Shown here: piece by piece, positions 47,703-64,000 of the stretch | Layout of the letters: every line of letters starts with the position of its first letter | Numbering within the stretch: position 1 is the first letter of the stretch | Assembly (NCBI RefSeq): GCF_019097595.1 | Contig: NC_080722.1 | Location: forward strand, 17,588,630-17,652,629 | Source: Hemibagrus wyckioides | Lineage: Eukaryota; Chordata; Actinopteri; Siluriformes; Bagridae | Direction: 5' to 3' | DNA: 64,000 nt | Made by a program: the position numbers and the translations under genes | Notes under the pieces: generated by a model | Told to the model about the DNA's origin: nothing | The model's input: only the letters and a program-made list of their open reading frames with translations | Databases searched by the model: none

Positions 47703-47774
47703 AGCAGAGTGGCGCAGCGGAAGCGTGCTGGGCCCATAACCCAGAGGTCGATGGATCGAAACCATCCTCTGCTA
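47703..47774 (+). tRNA. tRNA-iMet-CAT: Initiator tRNA-Met (anticodon CAT)
   Basis: A 72-nt gene with acceptor AGCAGAG pairing with CTCTGCT. The initiator hallmarks are present: the three GC pairs of the anticodon stem (GGG...CCC around CATAA) and GATCGAAA in the T loop instead of TTC. A short T run follows at about 47780. It is the left-hand partner of the truncated copy at 50693. Confidence 0.97.
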
Positions 47775-48059
47775 ATTGCTTTTCACTCCAAATAAGAAAA
47801 CGTAAACACGTTTACGTACAGAACAATAGTACGTAAAATATGCTATATATAAATAATTAGTTAATTTTGTATTTGGTATTTACTTGAAATAAAACGCTTA
47901 CATAACACAGTAATACTGTTACATGATTCTTCTCTCAGTGCAAATATCAGACATATCCTAAAAAAGGTATATAAGGTATATATAACTTTAACAAAAATGT
48001 TACAAAAAATATATTAATTATAAATAATTAAATTATCAGTTTAACCCAACTGAAGGTAT

Positions 48060-48340
48060 AATGCATATGAGTTTCACTTTTTTTTTTTTTCTTTACCAAA
48101 TTAAAGCAATAACTGTCATTTCAAGCTATCCAAGTCAAAGTCAATCTGTTCTGTCGATGTTGTCTATCCTTACCTGTCAATTATCTCGGCCAGCAGCTGT
48201 TGGCCACTGTCTAAATGGTGAAGTAAAAATAGATCGCAATTTAATCTAGATAATATTTGTCGTGACAGTTCAGCCCTGTTTGCGAACTGTACAGATCGCA
48301 AGAAACATAAAAATGCTGTTATAGGAGCTGCAATTTTGTG
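48060..48340 (-). pseudogene. Decayed tandem copy of mrpl58 (exon 1 and part of intron 1)
   Basis: Homologous to 52465-52740 of the intact gene. The exon 1 equivalent is about 48174-48334, with the same core (minus strand AACAGGGCTGAACTGTCACG). It is dead: the start codon position is ATT, a 5-nt A run is inserted near 48308 and shifts the frame, and the exon end has a small deletion. Exons 2-6 are absent: sequence matching the 3' flank of the functional gene joins intron 1 sequence directly at about 48045-48070. The ETS-type promoter site of the functional copy is also lost here. Confidence 0.85.
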
Positions 48341-48443
48341 TTGAAGAAAGGTACGTACTACTTTTGGTTAGTGTACTTGTGTAAATATTTATTTTATGTT
48401 ATTTTATTTTTTAATAAAATAAAATAAATTATTAATCATTCAT

Positions 48444-48480
48444 GTCCCACCGAGATTCGAACTCGAATATCTGGATTCTG
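48444..48480 (-). pseudogene. 3'-half tRNA-Gln pseudogene
   Basis: The plus strand CCCACCGAGATTCGAACTCG then CTGGATTC matches the T arm and 3' half of the tRNA-Gln genes at 52819 and 53119, but the D-arm half is replaced by unrelated sequence after 48480. It occupies the position expected in the decayed copy of the tandem block. Confidence 0.8.
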
Positions 48481-49379
48481 CGGCACGAACGGCTGGTTCA
48501 GTCGGCTAATTAGAGCTCAGAGATTGCATTTTTCTCTCGCTTTCTCAGCAAATCACATCGGCCCTTTCCATCTTTCGCCCCCAATCCCTGCGCTGCAAAG
48601 ATAGACGGGCCAATCCCTGCGCCGCAAAGGTGGACAAAGAAAGAAGGCCGCGCCCATAGCGAGCCAATCGAATCTTTAACGTTTCCATCTTTCTCCGCTA
48701 ACGTGTGGTCAAGCAAATGTTTCTGCTTTATTTCTGTTTGATGTTATTGCAAAGCTTATTTATTCTGATATAACTATCAGACTCGACATCACGTGGTGTC
48801 AATTATAGCTACGACCTCCAGCCAATGAGAGAGCAAGTCAACAGAGTTGAGCGTTGTTGTCAGATCGTGTGGTGTGCGACGCCCTCTTGTGGATCATTTA
48901 CGAAGCGTCGCGTAGTGTGAACACCACAAGGACAAAAAGACATACAGTGAAGTCACGTAGTCTGAACAGCAAAGCGATCTGCCCACGGTTAAAGTCTTGT
49001 AGTGTGACCAGGCCTTAAGAGCTGTTTCTTGTTTAAATCCATGCCTCGATGTTTATCATGTGTTGATTTGCATTATAAGTACATCATAGTGTACTATTAT
49101 TGGATGGAAATTCCATAAAATTGCATGTTACTGTTCGTTTTTTATTTATGTAATTATTGAATATTATGGTTTAATTATTATTATTCAATTCAACATGCAG
49201 AATTTAACTTTCACACTGTCTATTGTCTTCATAGACACTGTTTAGACCAACAGTGGGCAGGCCAGGGGCAAAGATGGAAATTGTGAATGAAACCTACGCC
49301 AATTTTAAAAATAAAAACTGTAGAATTTGTTTATTTTCAACAGGTTTTCTACTACTGAGTCTTCAGTGAAGTCTTCAGT
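48481..49379. other. GC-rich patch with direct repeats, possible promoter region
   Basis: 48540-48720 is GC-rich with a near-exact direct repeat (CCAATCCCTGCG at 48581 and 48611, each followed by GCAAAG) and further CCAAT words near 48664 and 48822. 48880-49020 contains TAGTGTGAACACC and TAGTGTGACCAGGCC words that recall ends of fish DNA transposons. No open frame or RNA gene is recognised. It could act as a promoter for the reading frame that starts at 49380; this is inference. Confidence 0.35.
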
Positions 49380-50046
49380 ATGTCTAAGCCACAAAAATCT
49401 CATAAGGCCATGGCAGTTTTCCAGCTGTGGAGGGCAACACACCTGCTCCTTACCAGAGGGTATGCATAGAAAAGACGTAAAGCCACACCATGTAGTATAT
49501 AGTCTTTTTTAAAAAAAAAAAAAAAAAGTTACAGATAAGTAAATGTCCAGTGCGGGCATGTGACGTCACTTTTTTCCCCAGATTCTCCCACCCAAGTTAT
49601 TGAGGATCTCAAATATCTCACCTAAACACTTTACCCATTGCTTAAATTTTACTGCCATGAATGTAGTCTGCTAATGGATATTTTATTCATCATGTTGTTT
49701 TAGGCATACTGGGGCAAGCTGGTGCTGTTCCCATCGGGCCAGGACTTCTATCAAGCATGGTCCCCACACCAAACCCACATTCGCTGTGTTTGTGGACCCT
49801 GGACCCGCAGCCACCAGCACTCCCCAGCCCAGCAGCACTCCACCGTCTGTAACGGTCCATCAGCCAAGCAGTGTTACTCCAACAGCATTTCAACCACTTG
49901 TGCCATGTCAGCCATGTGCATACCACTCAGGTGAGTGGAGGGCCAACACTTGCAGAAAGTGTGGTTGTTACAGGACATCGCTAGTACAAGGGCAGAATTT
50001 ACTGTCCAGTGACAGAGACGATGACAACTATAAAGACTATAAATGA
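49380..50046 (+). CDS. Uncharacterised two-exon gene candidate with a Cys-rich C-terminus
   Basis: Exon A 49380-49459 starts MSKPQKSHKAMAVFQLW and ends at a GTATGC donor in phase 2. Exon B starts after TTTTAG at 49704 and continues in exactly the matching phase to a TGA at 50044-50046, about 140 aa in total. The middle is Pro/Ser/Thr-rich (GPAATSTPQPSS). The end has four Cys in two close pairs plus His: CQPCAYHSGEW, CRKCGCYRTS, a possible small zinc-binding module, then an acidic tail. AATAAA lies at 50234-50239 and a 42-nt A tract at 50299-50340. I do not recognise the family. The phase match and poly(A) signal support a transcribed gene, but it could be a retroposed or transposon-captured fragment. 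Confidence 0.45.
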
Positions 50047-50295
50047 CAGCTATAAATCGTCGAAATGGCAGTAAAAGCTTCTTGACTTGACTTGATTTGA
50101 ACGTATTCTTTGCTTAATCATTATTAATATGTTTTGGGATGTTATTGCATATTTAGTGTGCTTTAACATATATTTAATAATATAAATATTTGTAGGTTTT
50201 TGTTTCTAGATTTATACTTTGTTGCTATTTTATAATAAATTGTCACTTCTGTATATTGTTATGGTGTGTGTCTTGTGCTGTATTATTCTTATCTC

Positions 50296-50298
<3 letters not shown>

Positions 50299-50340
<42 letters not shown>
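50299..50340. repeat. 42-nt poly(A) tract
   Basis: An uninterrupted run of A starts 60 bases after AATAAA at 50234-50239. This is what a retroposed cDNA end looks like, although the gene just upstream appears to keep an intron. It may instead be the tail of an unrelated retroelement. Confidence 0.8.
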
Positions 50341-50342
<2 letters not shown>

Positions 50343-50692
50343 CAATATTTCTAACAGTATATACATATAGAGAAGCCATATTTTGCATATAATTAAATAA
50401 TCGAAATCAACTAACTACACTGGAGTTAAAACTTGACTCATTTTGACAGCAGGAATGTTTCTGTAGACTAACAGTTGCCATTTTAAAACTGATTGCAATG
50501 TTTAGTTCTTGTCTGTGCTGGGATTCCAACCATGTCAGTCTTGATGGCAGAGGGACTTGAATTTTTTGTGAATTTTGAGTAAATAAGCAGTGTTTTTTTT
50601 AGAAAAATTTCAAAACAAGCGCATATAAATCACACATGGCACTCTATCTTTCCTTTATCGCTTTTATCTTTCTTTTCTTCTCTTTTCTTGCA

Positions 50693-50741
50693 TGCTGGGC
50701 CCATAACCCAGAGGTCGATGGATCGAAACCATCCTCCACTA
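50693..50741 (+). pseudogene. Truncated initiator tRNA-Met (3' two thirds)
   Basis: TGCTGGGCCCATAACCCAGA through GATGGATCGAAACCATCC is identical in register to the intact iMet gene at 47703, but the acceptor 5' strand and D arm are missing, replaced by a pyrimidine-rich run. The final stem reads CTCCACTA instead of CTCTGCTA. It marks the left edge of the right-hand tandem copy. Not expected to be functional because the A box is absent. Confidence 0.9.
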
Positions 50742-51098
50742 ATCGTTTTTTGTAACGTAAAAATTTACTCCAGATAAGAAAAATCTCATAAGCATGTGTA
50801 CCCAACTGATTAATGTCATGGCTTAGGATATAAAAACATGTGATACGCTAATTATAACATATTAATCGTTATTTGATCTTGTATTAAGGTTGCAAAATGT
50901 AGTTTTCACAAATATTTATTTACTAGAACCAAAACAGTTACATAACACATGGAAATACTGTTACATAGATGTTATCACTTTTGGGTTTAAATATGTGTGG
51001 TAACAGAGGATGTTTCTTCTATCAGTTCAAATATAAGACATATTCTAAAAAAAAGTATAATATTTACAACTTCAAATTTAACAAAAATTAATTTTAAA

Positions 51099-51100
<2 letters not shown>

Positions 51101-51174
<74 letters not shown>

Positions 51175-51180
51175 AATATA
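51101..51180. repeat. TA dinucleotide tract just beyond the mrpl58 stop
   Basis: A nearly pure TA run ends about 20 bases from the mrpl58 stop codon, so on the minus strand it would form much of the 3' UTR. A minus-strand AATAAA occurs further on, at 50915-50920, as a possible poly(A) signal. Confidence 0.85.
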
Positions 51181-51198
51181 AATAATTATATAATCATT

Positions 51199-52734
51199 TT
51201 AGTCAAAGTTAATCTGTCGTGCTTGCTTTGTTGAAGATTGGATCTTTTTCTGTTTCAACCTTTCTAAATTTCTTTTCTCTAACCTGTGGAAAAAATAAAG
51301 ACAATAAATATCTGCAAAGGCAATTATACAGTGGCTTGAATAAGTATTACTGGGTTGCAACCTAGGAATGAAATGGACTGAACCCGGGATAATATAATTC
51401 CTCTACACATTTACATAAATCAGGGTTTGGATATAAAAATAAGATCCAGGGGAACAAAATTAAATCTGTTATTTTAAAATGTAAAAAATATGGTACAACA
51501 GCAACTCTGTTTAAAGGAGGTTGTCGAACAAAGGCTAGTGACCATTAAAGAAGGCTTTAATCAGAGAAGCAACCAAAAGGGGGCTAAATATTCACCCAGG
51601 GCACAGTACATTCATGAAAATGATTCCCGTATGTTAATGAATGGTTATTTAATTGGTTTGATTTCACTAACAATTTTATAAGCCTTTGTCAGATTCACCT
51701 TTTAGCCCTCAGGGCAATATCTTCCGCTGATGGCTCTGGTGGTTGCTGACTGGATTCACTAATGATCTCAGAGATTTTCTGTACACAGTCATCCAGGTTC
51801 CTCTGTTGGCTTCTGCTAACCTCTGAAGTTACTATTAACTCACCAGCTTTATTGATCCGAGTTTTATTCTGTAAATACAGAAAACGACAGAGCAAATGTT
51901 AAAGGGATTAACTTGCTTAAATGCTTATATTGTGATGTACAGACCTGAGCAATGTGTAATAAGCACCATAAAAAATGTTTTTGTCAAAAATACTATTGGA
52001 TCACAGTGTACTATTTTAGGAATCAGACATTTCACTATTTGACTACTTCTGTGTAAACAACACAATGCCACTGTCTCTTTCTGTACCTTTACGAGGATCT
52101 CCTTTCTCACTTCCTCTGGAATCCACTCTGCTGTCTGAACATGAAACCGAACCTCTGCTTTGGTATTGACTGGATTGTGAAGACAAAACAGTAGACAAAT
52201 AAAATTGTCGCATTTTGGCGTGCACAAAATCGTTAATGAATGGAAATTATAATTCTGTGCATATTGACCGACTAAATACCCATGATACAACCTTTGTTTA
52301 CGTGTTGACCCCCTGGTCCGCTGCTCCGACTGTAAGTTATTTTAAGTTTATCTGTCATAAAACAATGTAATTTAAGCAGGGATTAAAACACATAGTTGCT
52401 CTTATTAGTCACATTAATAGCACGTACGTACCAACTGGGATGTCAGCAGGCGAACCACCCTGTTGAATGTATAAAGCTAATGAGTGTCACTTTTTCCCGA
52501 ATTAAAGCAATAACTATCATGTCAAGCTATCCAAGTCAGTCAGTCTGTTCTGTTGATGTTGTATACCCTTACCTGTGAATTATCCCAGTGCTTGGCCAGC
52601 AGCTGTTGGCCACTGCCTAAATGGCGAAGTATAAATAGATCACAATTTAATCTAGATAATATTTGTCGTGACAGTTCAACCCTGTTTGCGAACTGTACAG
52701 ATCGCGAGAAACATGCTGTTACGGGAGCTGCCAT
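51199..52734 (-). CDS. mrpl58: Peptidyl-tRNA hydrolase ICT1 / mitochondrial ribosomal protein L58, complete
   Basis: Six exons: 52573-52734, 52432-52459, 52292-52351, 52087-52169, 51699-51868 and 51199-51283. All phases agree; 588 nt give 195 aa (human 206). Residues 1-30 are Arg-rich with hardly any acidic residue, as in a mitochondrial presequence. Release-factor-like domain: [20 protein letters not shown] with the catalytic GGQ at 77-79, then [19 protein letters not shown]. The end is basic ([15 protein letters not shown]), needed in the family for binding the empty mRNA channel. The enzyme hydrolyses peptidyl-tRNA on stalled mitoribosomes. The gene is very compact (1.5 kb), with a 28-nt exon. 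The start is the only ATG ahead of the presequence. An ETS-like site lies 26 nt upstream. Confidence 0.95.
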
Positions 52735-52759
52735 ATTGAGTTGAAGGAAGGTAAGTACT

Positions 52760-52768
52760 ACTTCCGGG
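52760..52768 (-). promoter_or_regulatory. ETS/GABP-like site upstream of mrpl58
   Basis: Minus strand CCCGGAAGT, a good ETS-family core, 26 bases before the mrpl58 ATG. Such sites are typical of nuclear genes for mitochondrial proteins. The decayed copy at 48.3 kb has ACTACTTTTGG at the same place, so the core is lost there. Confidence 0.6.
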
Positions 52769-52818
52769 TAGTGTACTTGCGTAAATATTACTGAATTCAA
52801 CTGTCATAAGGTTAGTTT

Positions 52819-52890
52819 AGGTCCCACCGAGATTTGAACTCGGATCGCTGGATTCAGAGTCCAGAGTGCTAACCATTACACCATGGAACC
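52819..52890 (-). tRNA. tRNA-Gln-CTG: tRNA-Gln (anticodon CTG), copy 1
   Basis: A 72-nt gene on the minus strand: GGTTCCATGGTGTAATGG at the 5' end, anticodon loop CTCTGAA, T arm GAGTTCAAATCTC. The 3' acceptor strand reads GGGACC instead of GGAACC, making one T-G wobble pair. It lies 84 bases upstream of the mrpl58 start on the same strand. Confidence 0.95.
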
Positions 52891-53118
52891 ACACACTCAA
52901 AACCACGCTGTAGTGGCAGCTGGGTACAGCTGAGCTATAGCTTCCGGTTAATGGATGTGACTGTTGAAATAAGAGGTTTAACTCAAGCGTTGCCAGTGGC
53001 TCAGATTAATATGCATGACATAAGGGCAACGCAACATATGGCTATTTTAATAATTAGATTAATTATTGAATAAAAATTGAATCTGCTTTATTTATTAAAA
53101 TAAAAGGGAGAAAAAGCT

Positions 53119-53190
53119 AGGTTCCACCGAGATTTGAACTCGGATCGCTGGATTCAGAGTCCAGAGTGCTAACCATTACACCATGGAACC
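53119..53190 (-). tRNA. tRNA-Gln-CTG: tRNA-Gln (anticodon CTG), copy 2
   Basis: The same gene as copy 1 but with a perfectly paired acceptor stem (GGTTCC / GGAACC), as in the usual vertebrate tRNA-Gln-CTG. The two genes are 228 bases apart in the same direction. Flanks differ beyond the tRNA itself. Confidence 0.97.
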
Positions 53191-53339
53191 AGATGATAAC
53201 ACGTGTTCATTTTCGACATTATAAAATTACTAAACTTGTGCTTGGCTACATAGGATTGGACGTCCCTTGCAGAGCACTACATTCACAAACCTATGGTCGA
53301 AACAACACACGGAAAACGCTAGATATGTGCACAGATAAA

Positions 53340-53520
53340 ACATCTCAGGGTACTCCATCAGGATCGTAGGGTTAGGGTTAACCCATACATTCACACACTC
53401 ATTAACAACTACGGCCAAGTTACATTAACCAATCCACCAACTGGCAGGTTTTTGGTAGATTGGAAGAAACTGGACAACCAGGAGATAACCCATGTACACT
53501 TCAGTTTCATCACATGTATG
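53340..53520. repeat. Interspersed fish repeat with a telomere-like word
   Basis: Contains TAGGGTTAGGGTTAACCC at 53367-53384 and, further right, ACACACTCATTAACAACTACGG and CCAATCCACCAACTGGCAGG. These latter words I recall from a repeat found in many teleost genomes. No open frame. Confidence 0.5.
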
Positions 53521-53769
53521 TATCCATTTGGTATCCAAATGTAATGTGTTGTAATTTCATGCAAAAACAGAATGACAAGCCCAGTTTCCCTTTAAGACTT
53601 TCTGTTGTATGCATAACTGTTGTCATGATCTGTGTCTCATAACAAAATATCCTCACCTAATGTAGAAAATCCAGAATACTGGTACTAAAAACAGATTTTT
53701 CTGTTGTTTAAAGGCTATATGAGAGGTTTTGTTGTTTTTTTGTTGAATTAAACAACAATAGCAAAACAG

Positions 53770-54898
53770 TTTGGCAGTGAAAATTTGTGAGCAGCAGTAT
53801 GGCTTCATGCCCAGAAAGAGCACAACAGATGCAATCTTTACTCTGAGAATTTTGATGGAGAAGTATAGGGATGGTCAGAGAGAGTTGCACTGTGTGTATG
53901 TAGACTTGGAGAAAGTGTATGACAGGGTACCAAGAGAAGAGCTGTGGTATTGTATGAGGAAGTCAGAAGTAGCTGAGAAGTATGTCAGAGTGGTGCAGGA
54001 TATGTATGAGAGGAGCAGGACAGTGGTGAGGTGTGCTGTTTGTCAGGCAGAATTCAAAGTGGAGGTGGGACTGCATCAAGGATCCGCTCTGGGCCTCTTC
54101 CTGTTTGCTGTGGTGATGGACCAGTTGTCAGAGGAGGTCAGACAGGAGTCTCCTTGGACAATGATGTTTGGAGAGGTGGAGAGGTGGAGGTTTGCACTGG
54201 AGAGAAGAGGAATGAAAGTCAGTTGTAGTAAGACTGAGTACATGTGTGTGAATGAAAGGGAGAGAAGAGGAACAGTAAGATTACAGGGTGAAGAGGTGAA
54301 GAAGGTACAGGAGTTTAAGTACTTGGGGTCAACAGTCCAGAGTAATGGAAAGTGTAGGAAAGAGGTAAAGAAGCGAGTGCAGGCAGGTTGGAATGGGTGG
54401 AGAAAGGTGTCAGGAGTTCTGTGTGATGGAAAAATATCGGCGAGAATTAAGGGGAAGGTGTACAAGACAGTGGTGAGACCAGCCATGCTGTATGGTTTAG
54501 AGACAGTGTCACTGAGGAAGAGACAAGAGTCAGAGCTAGAGGTAGCAGAGCTGAAGATGTTGAGGTTCTCTTTGGGAGTGACAAGGTTGGACAGGATTAG
54601 GAACGAGTACATCAGAGAGACAGCTCATGTTGGACGTTTGGGGGACAAAGTTAGTGAGGCCAGATTAAGATGGTTTGGACATGTTCAGAGCAGGGAGAGT
54701 GAGTATATCGGTAGGAGAATGTTGGACATGGAGCTGCCAGGCAGGAGGCAAAGAGGAAGGCCAAAGAGGAGGTATTTGGATGTAATAAATGAGTATATGA
54801 AGCTTGTGGGTGCAAGTGTTGAGGATGCAGAAGATAGGTGGAGAGAGATGATTCGCTGTGGCGACCCCTGAAGGGAAAAGCCAAAAGAAGAAGAAGAA
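53770..54898 (+). mobile_element. 5'-truncated LINE (non-LTR retrotransposon), inactive
   Basis: One open frame of ~366 codons covers the C-terminal half of a reverse transcriptase and the region after it: YGFMPRKSTTDAIF, motif A VYVDLEKVYDRVPREELW, GLHQGSALG, then FKYLGSTVQSNG, RPAMLYGLETV, LRWFGHVQSRE and a C-terminal RWREMIRCGDP. The segment that should carry the catalytic FADD motif is deleted between PWTMMFG and EVERWRF, so it cannot polymerise. The 3' end is an AAG repeat. The 9-bp target-site duplication GCAAAACAG flanks it at 53761-53769 and 54899-54907. The frame is otherwise intact, so the copy looks fairly young. Confidence 0.9.
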
Positions 54899-55279
54899 GC
54901 AAAACAGGTTGGTGTTAGACACAAGTTTCATTTGTTTATTCTGTAGGGGCACAATAATTGACAGTTCTATTATCCCTGAACTATTTAAGGTGATATTGCA
55001 CCACAAAGAATTAATTTTTGACGATTGGCACAAGTGATGCTCCAAACAGCCATAAGATCTATCGTACACAGCTAAAAACTAAATCAGTCAATTGATTAAC
55101 TCATTCTGGACACTTATTACAAAAAAATGAAATGCTGTATATTTTTAGTAATATGAGAAATGGAGAGTTTTTACTAAAGTAGCTGTTTGGCTAAAGTTTG
55201 TGTTGTGTTAACAGAAATATTGTTTGTCACCTTAAATTTCAGTGACATCGATGTGATGAAATTGTTCATAAATAAAGCT

Positions 55280-55352
55280 CACCCCAGATGGGACTCGAAC
55301 CCACAATCCCTGGCTTAGGAGGCCAGTGCCTTATCCATTAGGCCACTGGGGC
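55280..55352 (-). tRNA. tRNA-Arg-CCT: tRNA-Arg (anticodon CCT)
   Basis: A 73-nt minus-strand gene: GCCCCAGTGGCCTAATGG at the 5' end, anticodon loop CTCCTAA with CCT, T arm GGGTTCGAGTCCC, 3' acceptor CTGGGGT. It matches the vertebrate tRNA-Arg-CCT plan. Confidence 0.96.
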
Positions 55353-62955
<7,603 letters not shown>

Positions 62956-64000
62956 ACACAGACTGTACTTGGATTCAGTTGATTTTGCTTTTTCATTTCC
63001 TGACATTTTTGAATTTTGAAGAATGTCAGAGGAATAACTATATGTGGCATTCCTGACTAAGTGACTCCCGGGTGCAGGAAGACTAAGAGATCTGTAATCT
63101 CAATAGTCAGTTTTTAAAGAACTCAAATGAAACTTTGACCACTGAAGAGATGGATGAATAAACTGACTGCAGTCATTCAGTGGAGTGCGAAGAGGGAAAC
63201 TATTTTTGAACGACAACACTTGCTTTTTAAAAGGTCTTCCATGAGAACTGCTGTTTTATAAGCATAGAGTTGGCTAGAAGAATATTTGTCCACTAACTAT
63301 CCTACTATAGTGAGTGCCTCTGTCATTACTGAAGAGGAAGGATGAGTGTATGCTTATTCATCAGTCACAATATGTATGTGCATAATAATGGTAGCATTAG
63401 GTTTTGTTTTACCTGTTGTATAAATACAAAATGCCAGGCACATGTAACTGCAACAATATAGTACAGCAGAACAACATTTACAATGTAGATATGGTGTTTT
63501 TTTTTTCTTTTTCATTCTTTGTTACTTACATGTATGTGCAATTTTCATTTTTTTTTTTTTTTATCAAGTGTTGAGTTGATCTGTCACAACAAATTAGTAT
63601 TTGCTTATGGCATTTTAATAGTATGTGCATAGCCATGTGTGTTCCATAAATGGATAACAGAGTACAGTCTTTTTCATAATTAGTCTAGACAGACAGAGAT
63701 CCTATAAAATCAGAATTTGATCAGATATTTTGCATCGCTAAAAAGAAAAAATCAGGGGTGGTTTGAGATTTCAGAAATGATTGGCATATCATTACAGATT
63801 TGGAAAGGTGGTATTAATTTCAGTTAGCTAGAGAGAATTTAAGAAATCACCTCTCCTCCATTTTTTGCGCTACCAATGTGACAGGAAACATATTACCAAA
63901 GTGCCCAATAGTAAAACCTATACGCTTGAACTGTATTCATTCATTTTTTTCCCCCCAAACCTTGTTGATTAGAAACTTATTTCAAGCTTTTGTCGTGATT
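62956..64000 (+). other. 3' UTR and downstream flank of wdr45b
   Basis: AT-rich, non-coding. A poly(A) signal AATAAA at 63157-63162 would give a ~220-nt 3' UTR. Other usable signals may lie beyond the window. No second gene recognised before 64000. Confidence 0.55.

Noticed and set aside
47433..47765. 110-codon minus-strand frame
   Set aside because: It runs antisense through both tRNA genes (47460-47532 and 47703-47774); the open frame is a by-product of their sequence.
53367..53384. Interstitial telomere sequence (TTAGGG)
   Set aside because: Only two units, inside what appears to be a common interspersed repeat; too short to indicate a chromosome fusion point.
54076..54612. 178-codon minus-strand frame
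   Set aside because: Antisense shadow of the LINE reverse-transcriptase frame.

Overview
This is a 64 kb stretch of nuclear DNA from a vertebrate, almost certainly a teleost fish. The genes have many GT-AG introns. The repeats are AT-rich microsatellites, degenerate Tc1/mariner-type elements typical of fish, and a 5'-truncated LINE. The tRNA genes are vertebrate-type. I cannot name the species.

Layout. (1) 1-5090: no gene recognised. (2) 5091-42131, minus strand: a complete rnf213 (mysterin) gene. I joined 66 coding exons by hand, checking every splice phase. They total 15,681 nt, or 5,226 codons plus stop, close to the size of the human protein. Both AAA+ ATP sites, the RING finger and the RZ finger are intact. 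One intron holds a ~3.95 kb minisatellite. (3) 43.8-46.7 kb, plus strand: a gene with a Myb/SANT-like (trihelix) DNA-binding domain and a basic coiled-coil tail. One upstream exon junction is unresolved. (4) 47.4-55.4 kb: a tRNA neighbourhood with tRNA-Arg(TCG), initiator tRNA-Met, two tRNA-Gln(CTG) and tRNA-Arg(CCT), plus two tRNA fragments. Embedded here is a compact complete six-exon mrpl58 (ICT1) gene on the minus strand, with the catalytic GGQ motif. An older tandem copy of the block [tRNA-iMet / mrpl58 / tRNA-Gln] lies just upstream. In one copy the tRNAs and gene survive differently from the other: iMet is intact only in the left copy, mrpl58 and tRNA-Gln only in the right copy. An uncharacterised two-exon reading frame followed by a 42-nt A tract lies between the copies. 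(5) 53.8-54.9 kb: a dead LINE with 9-bp target-site duplications. (6) 56020-62955, plus strand: complete wdr45b (WIPI3), 10 coding exons, 344 aa, with its 3' UTR.

Functionally these are independent housekeeping or immune genes: ubiquitin ligase and antimicrobial ATPase (rnf213), rescue of stalled mitochondrial ribosomes (mrpl58), autophagy phosphoinositide effector (wdr45b), and a probable DNA-binding protein. The linkage of mrpl58 with tRNA-Arg genes resembles what I recall of human chromosome 17q25. The most unusual structures are the intronic minisatellite, whose sense strand carries many branch-point-like TACTAAC motifs, the reciprocally decayed tRNA-mrpl58 tandem duplication, and the small unrecognised gene at 49.4-50.0 kb.
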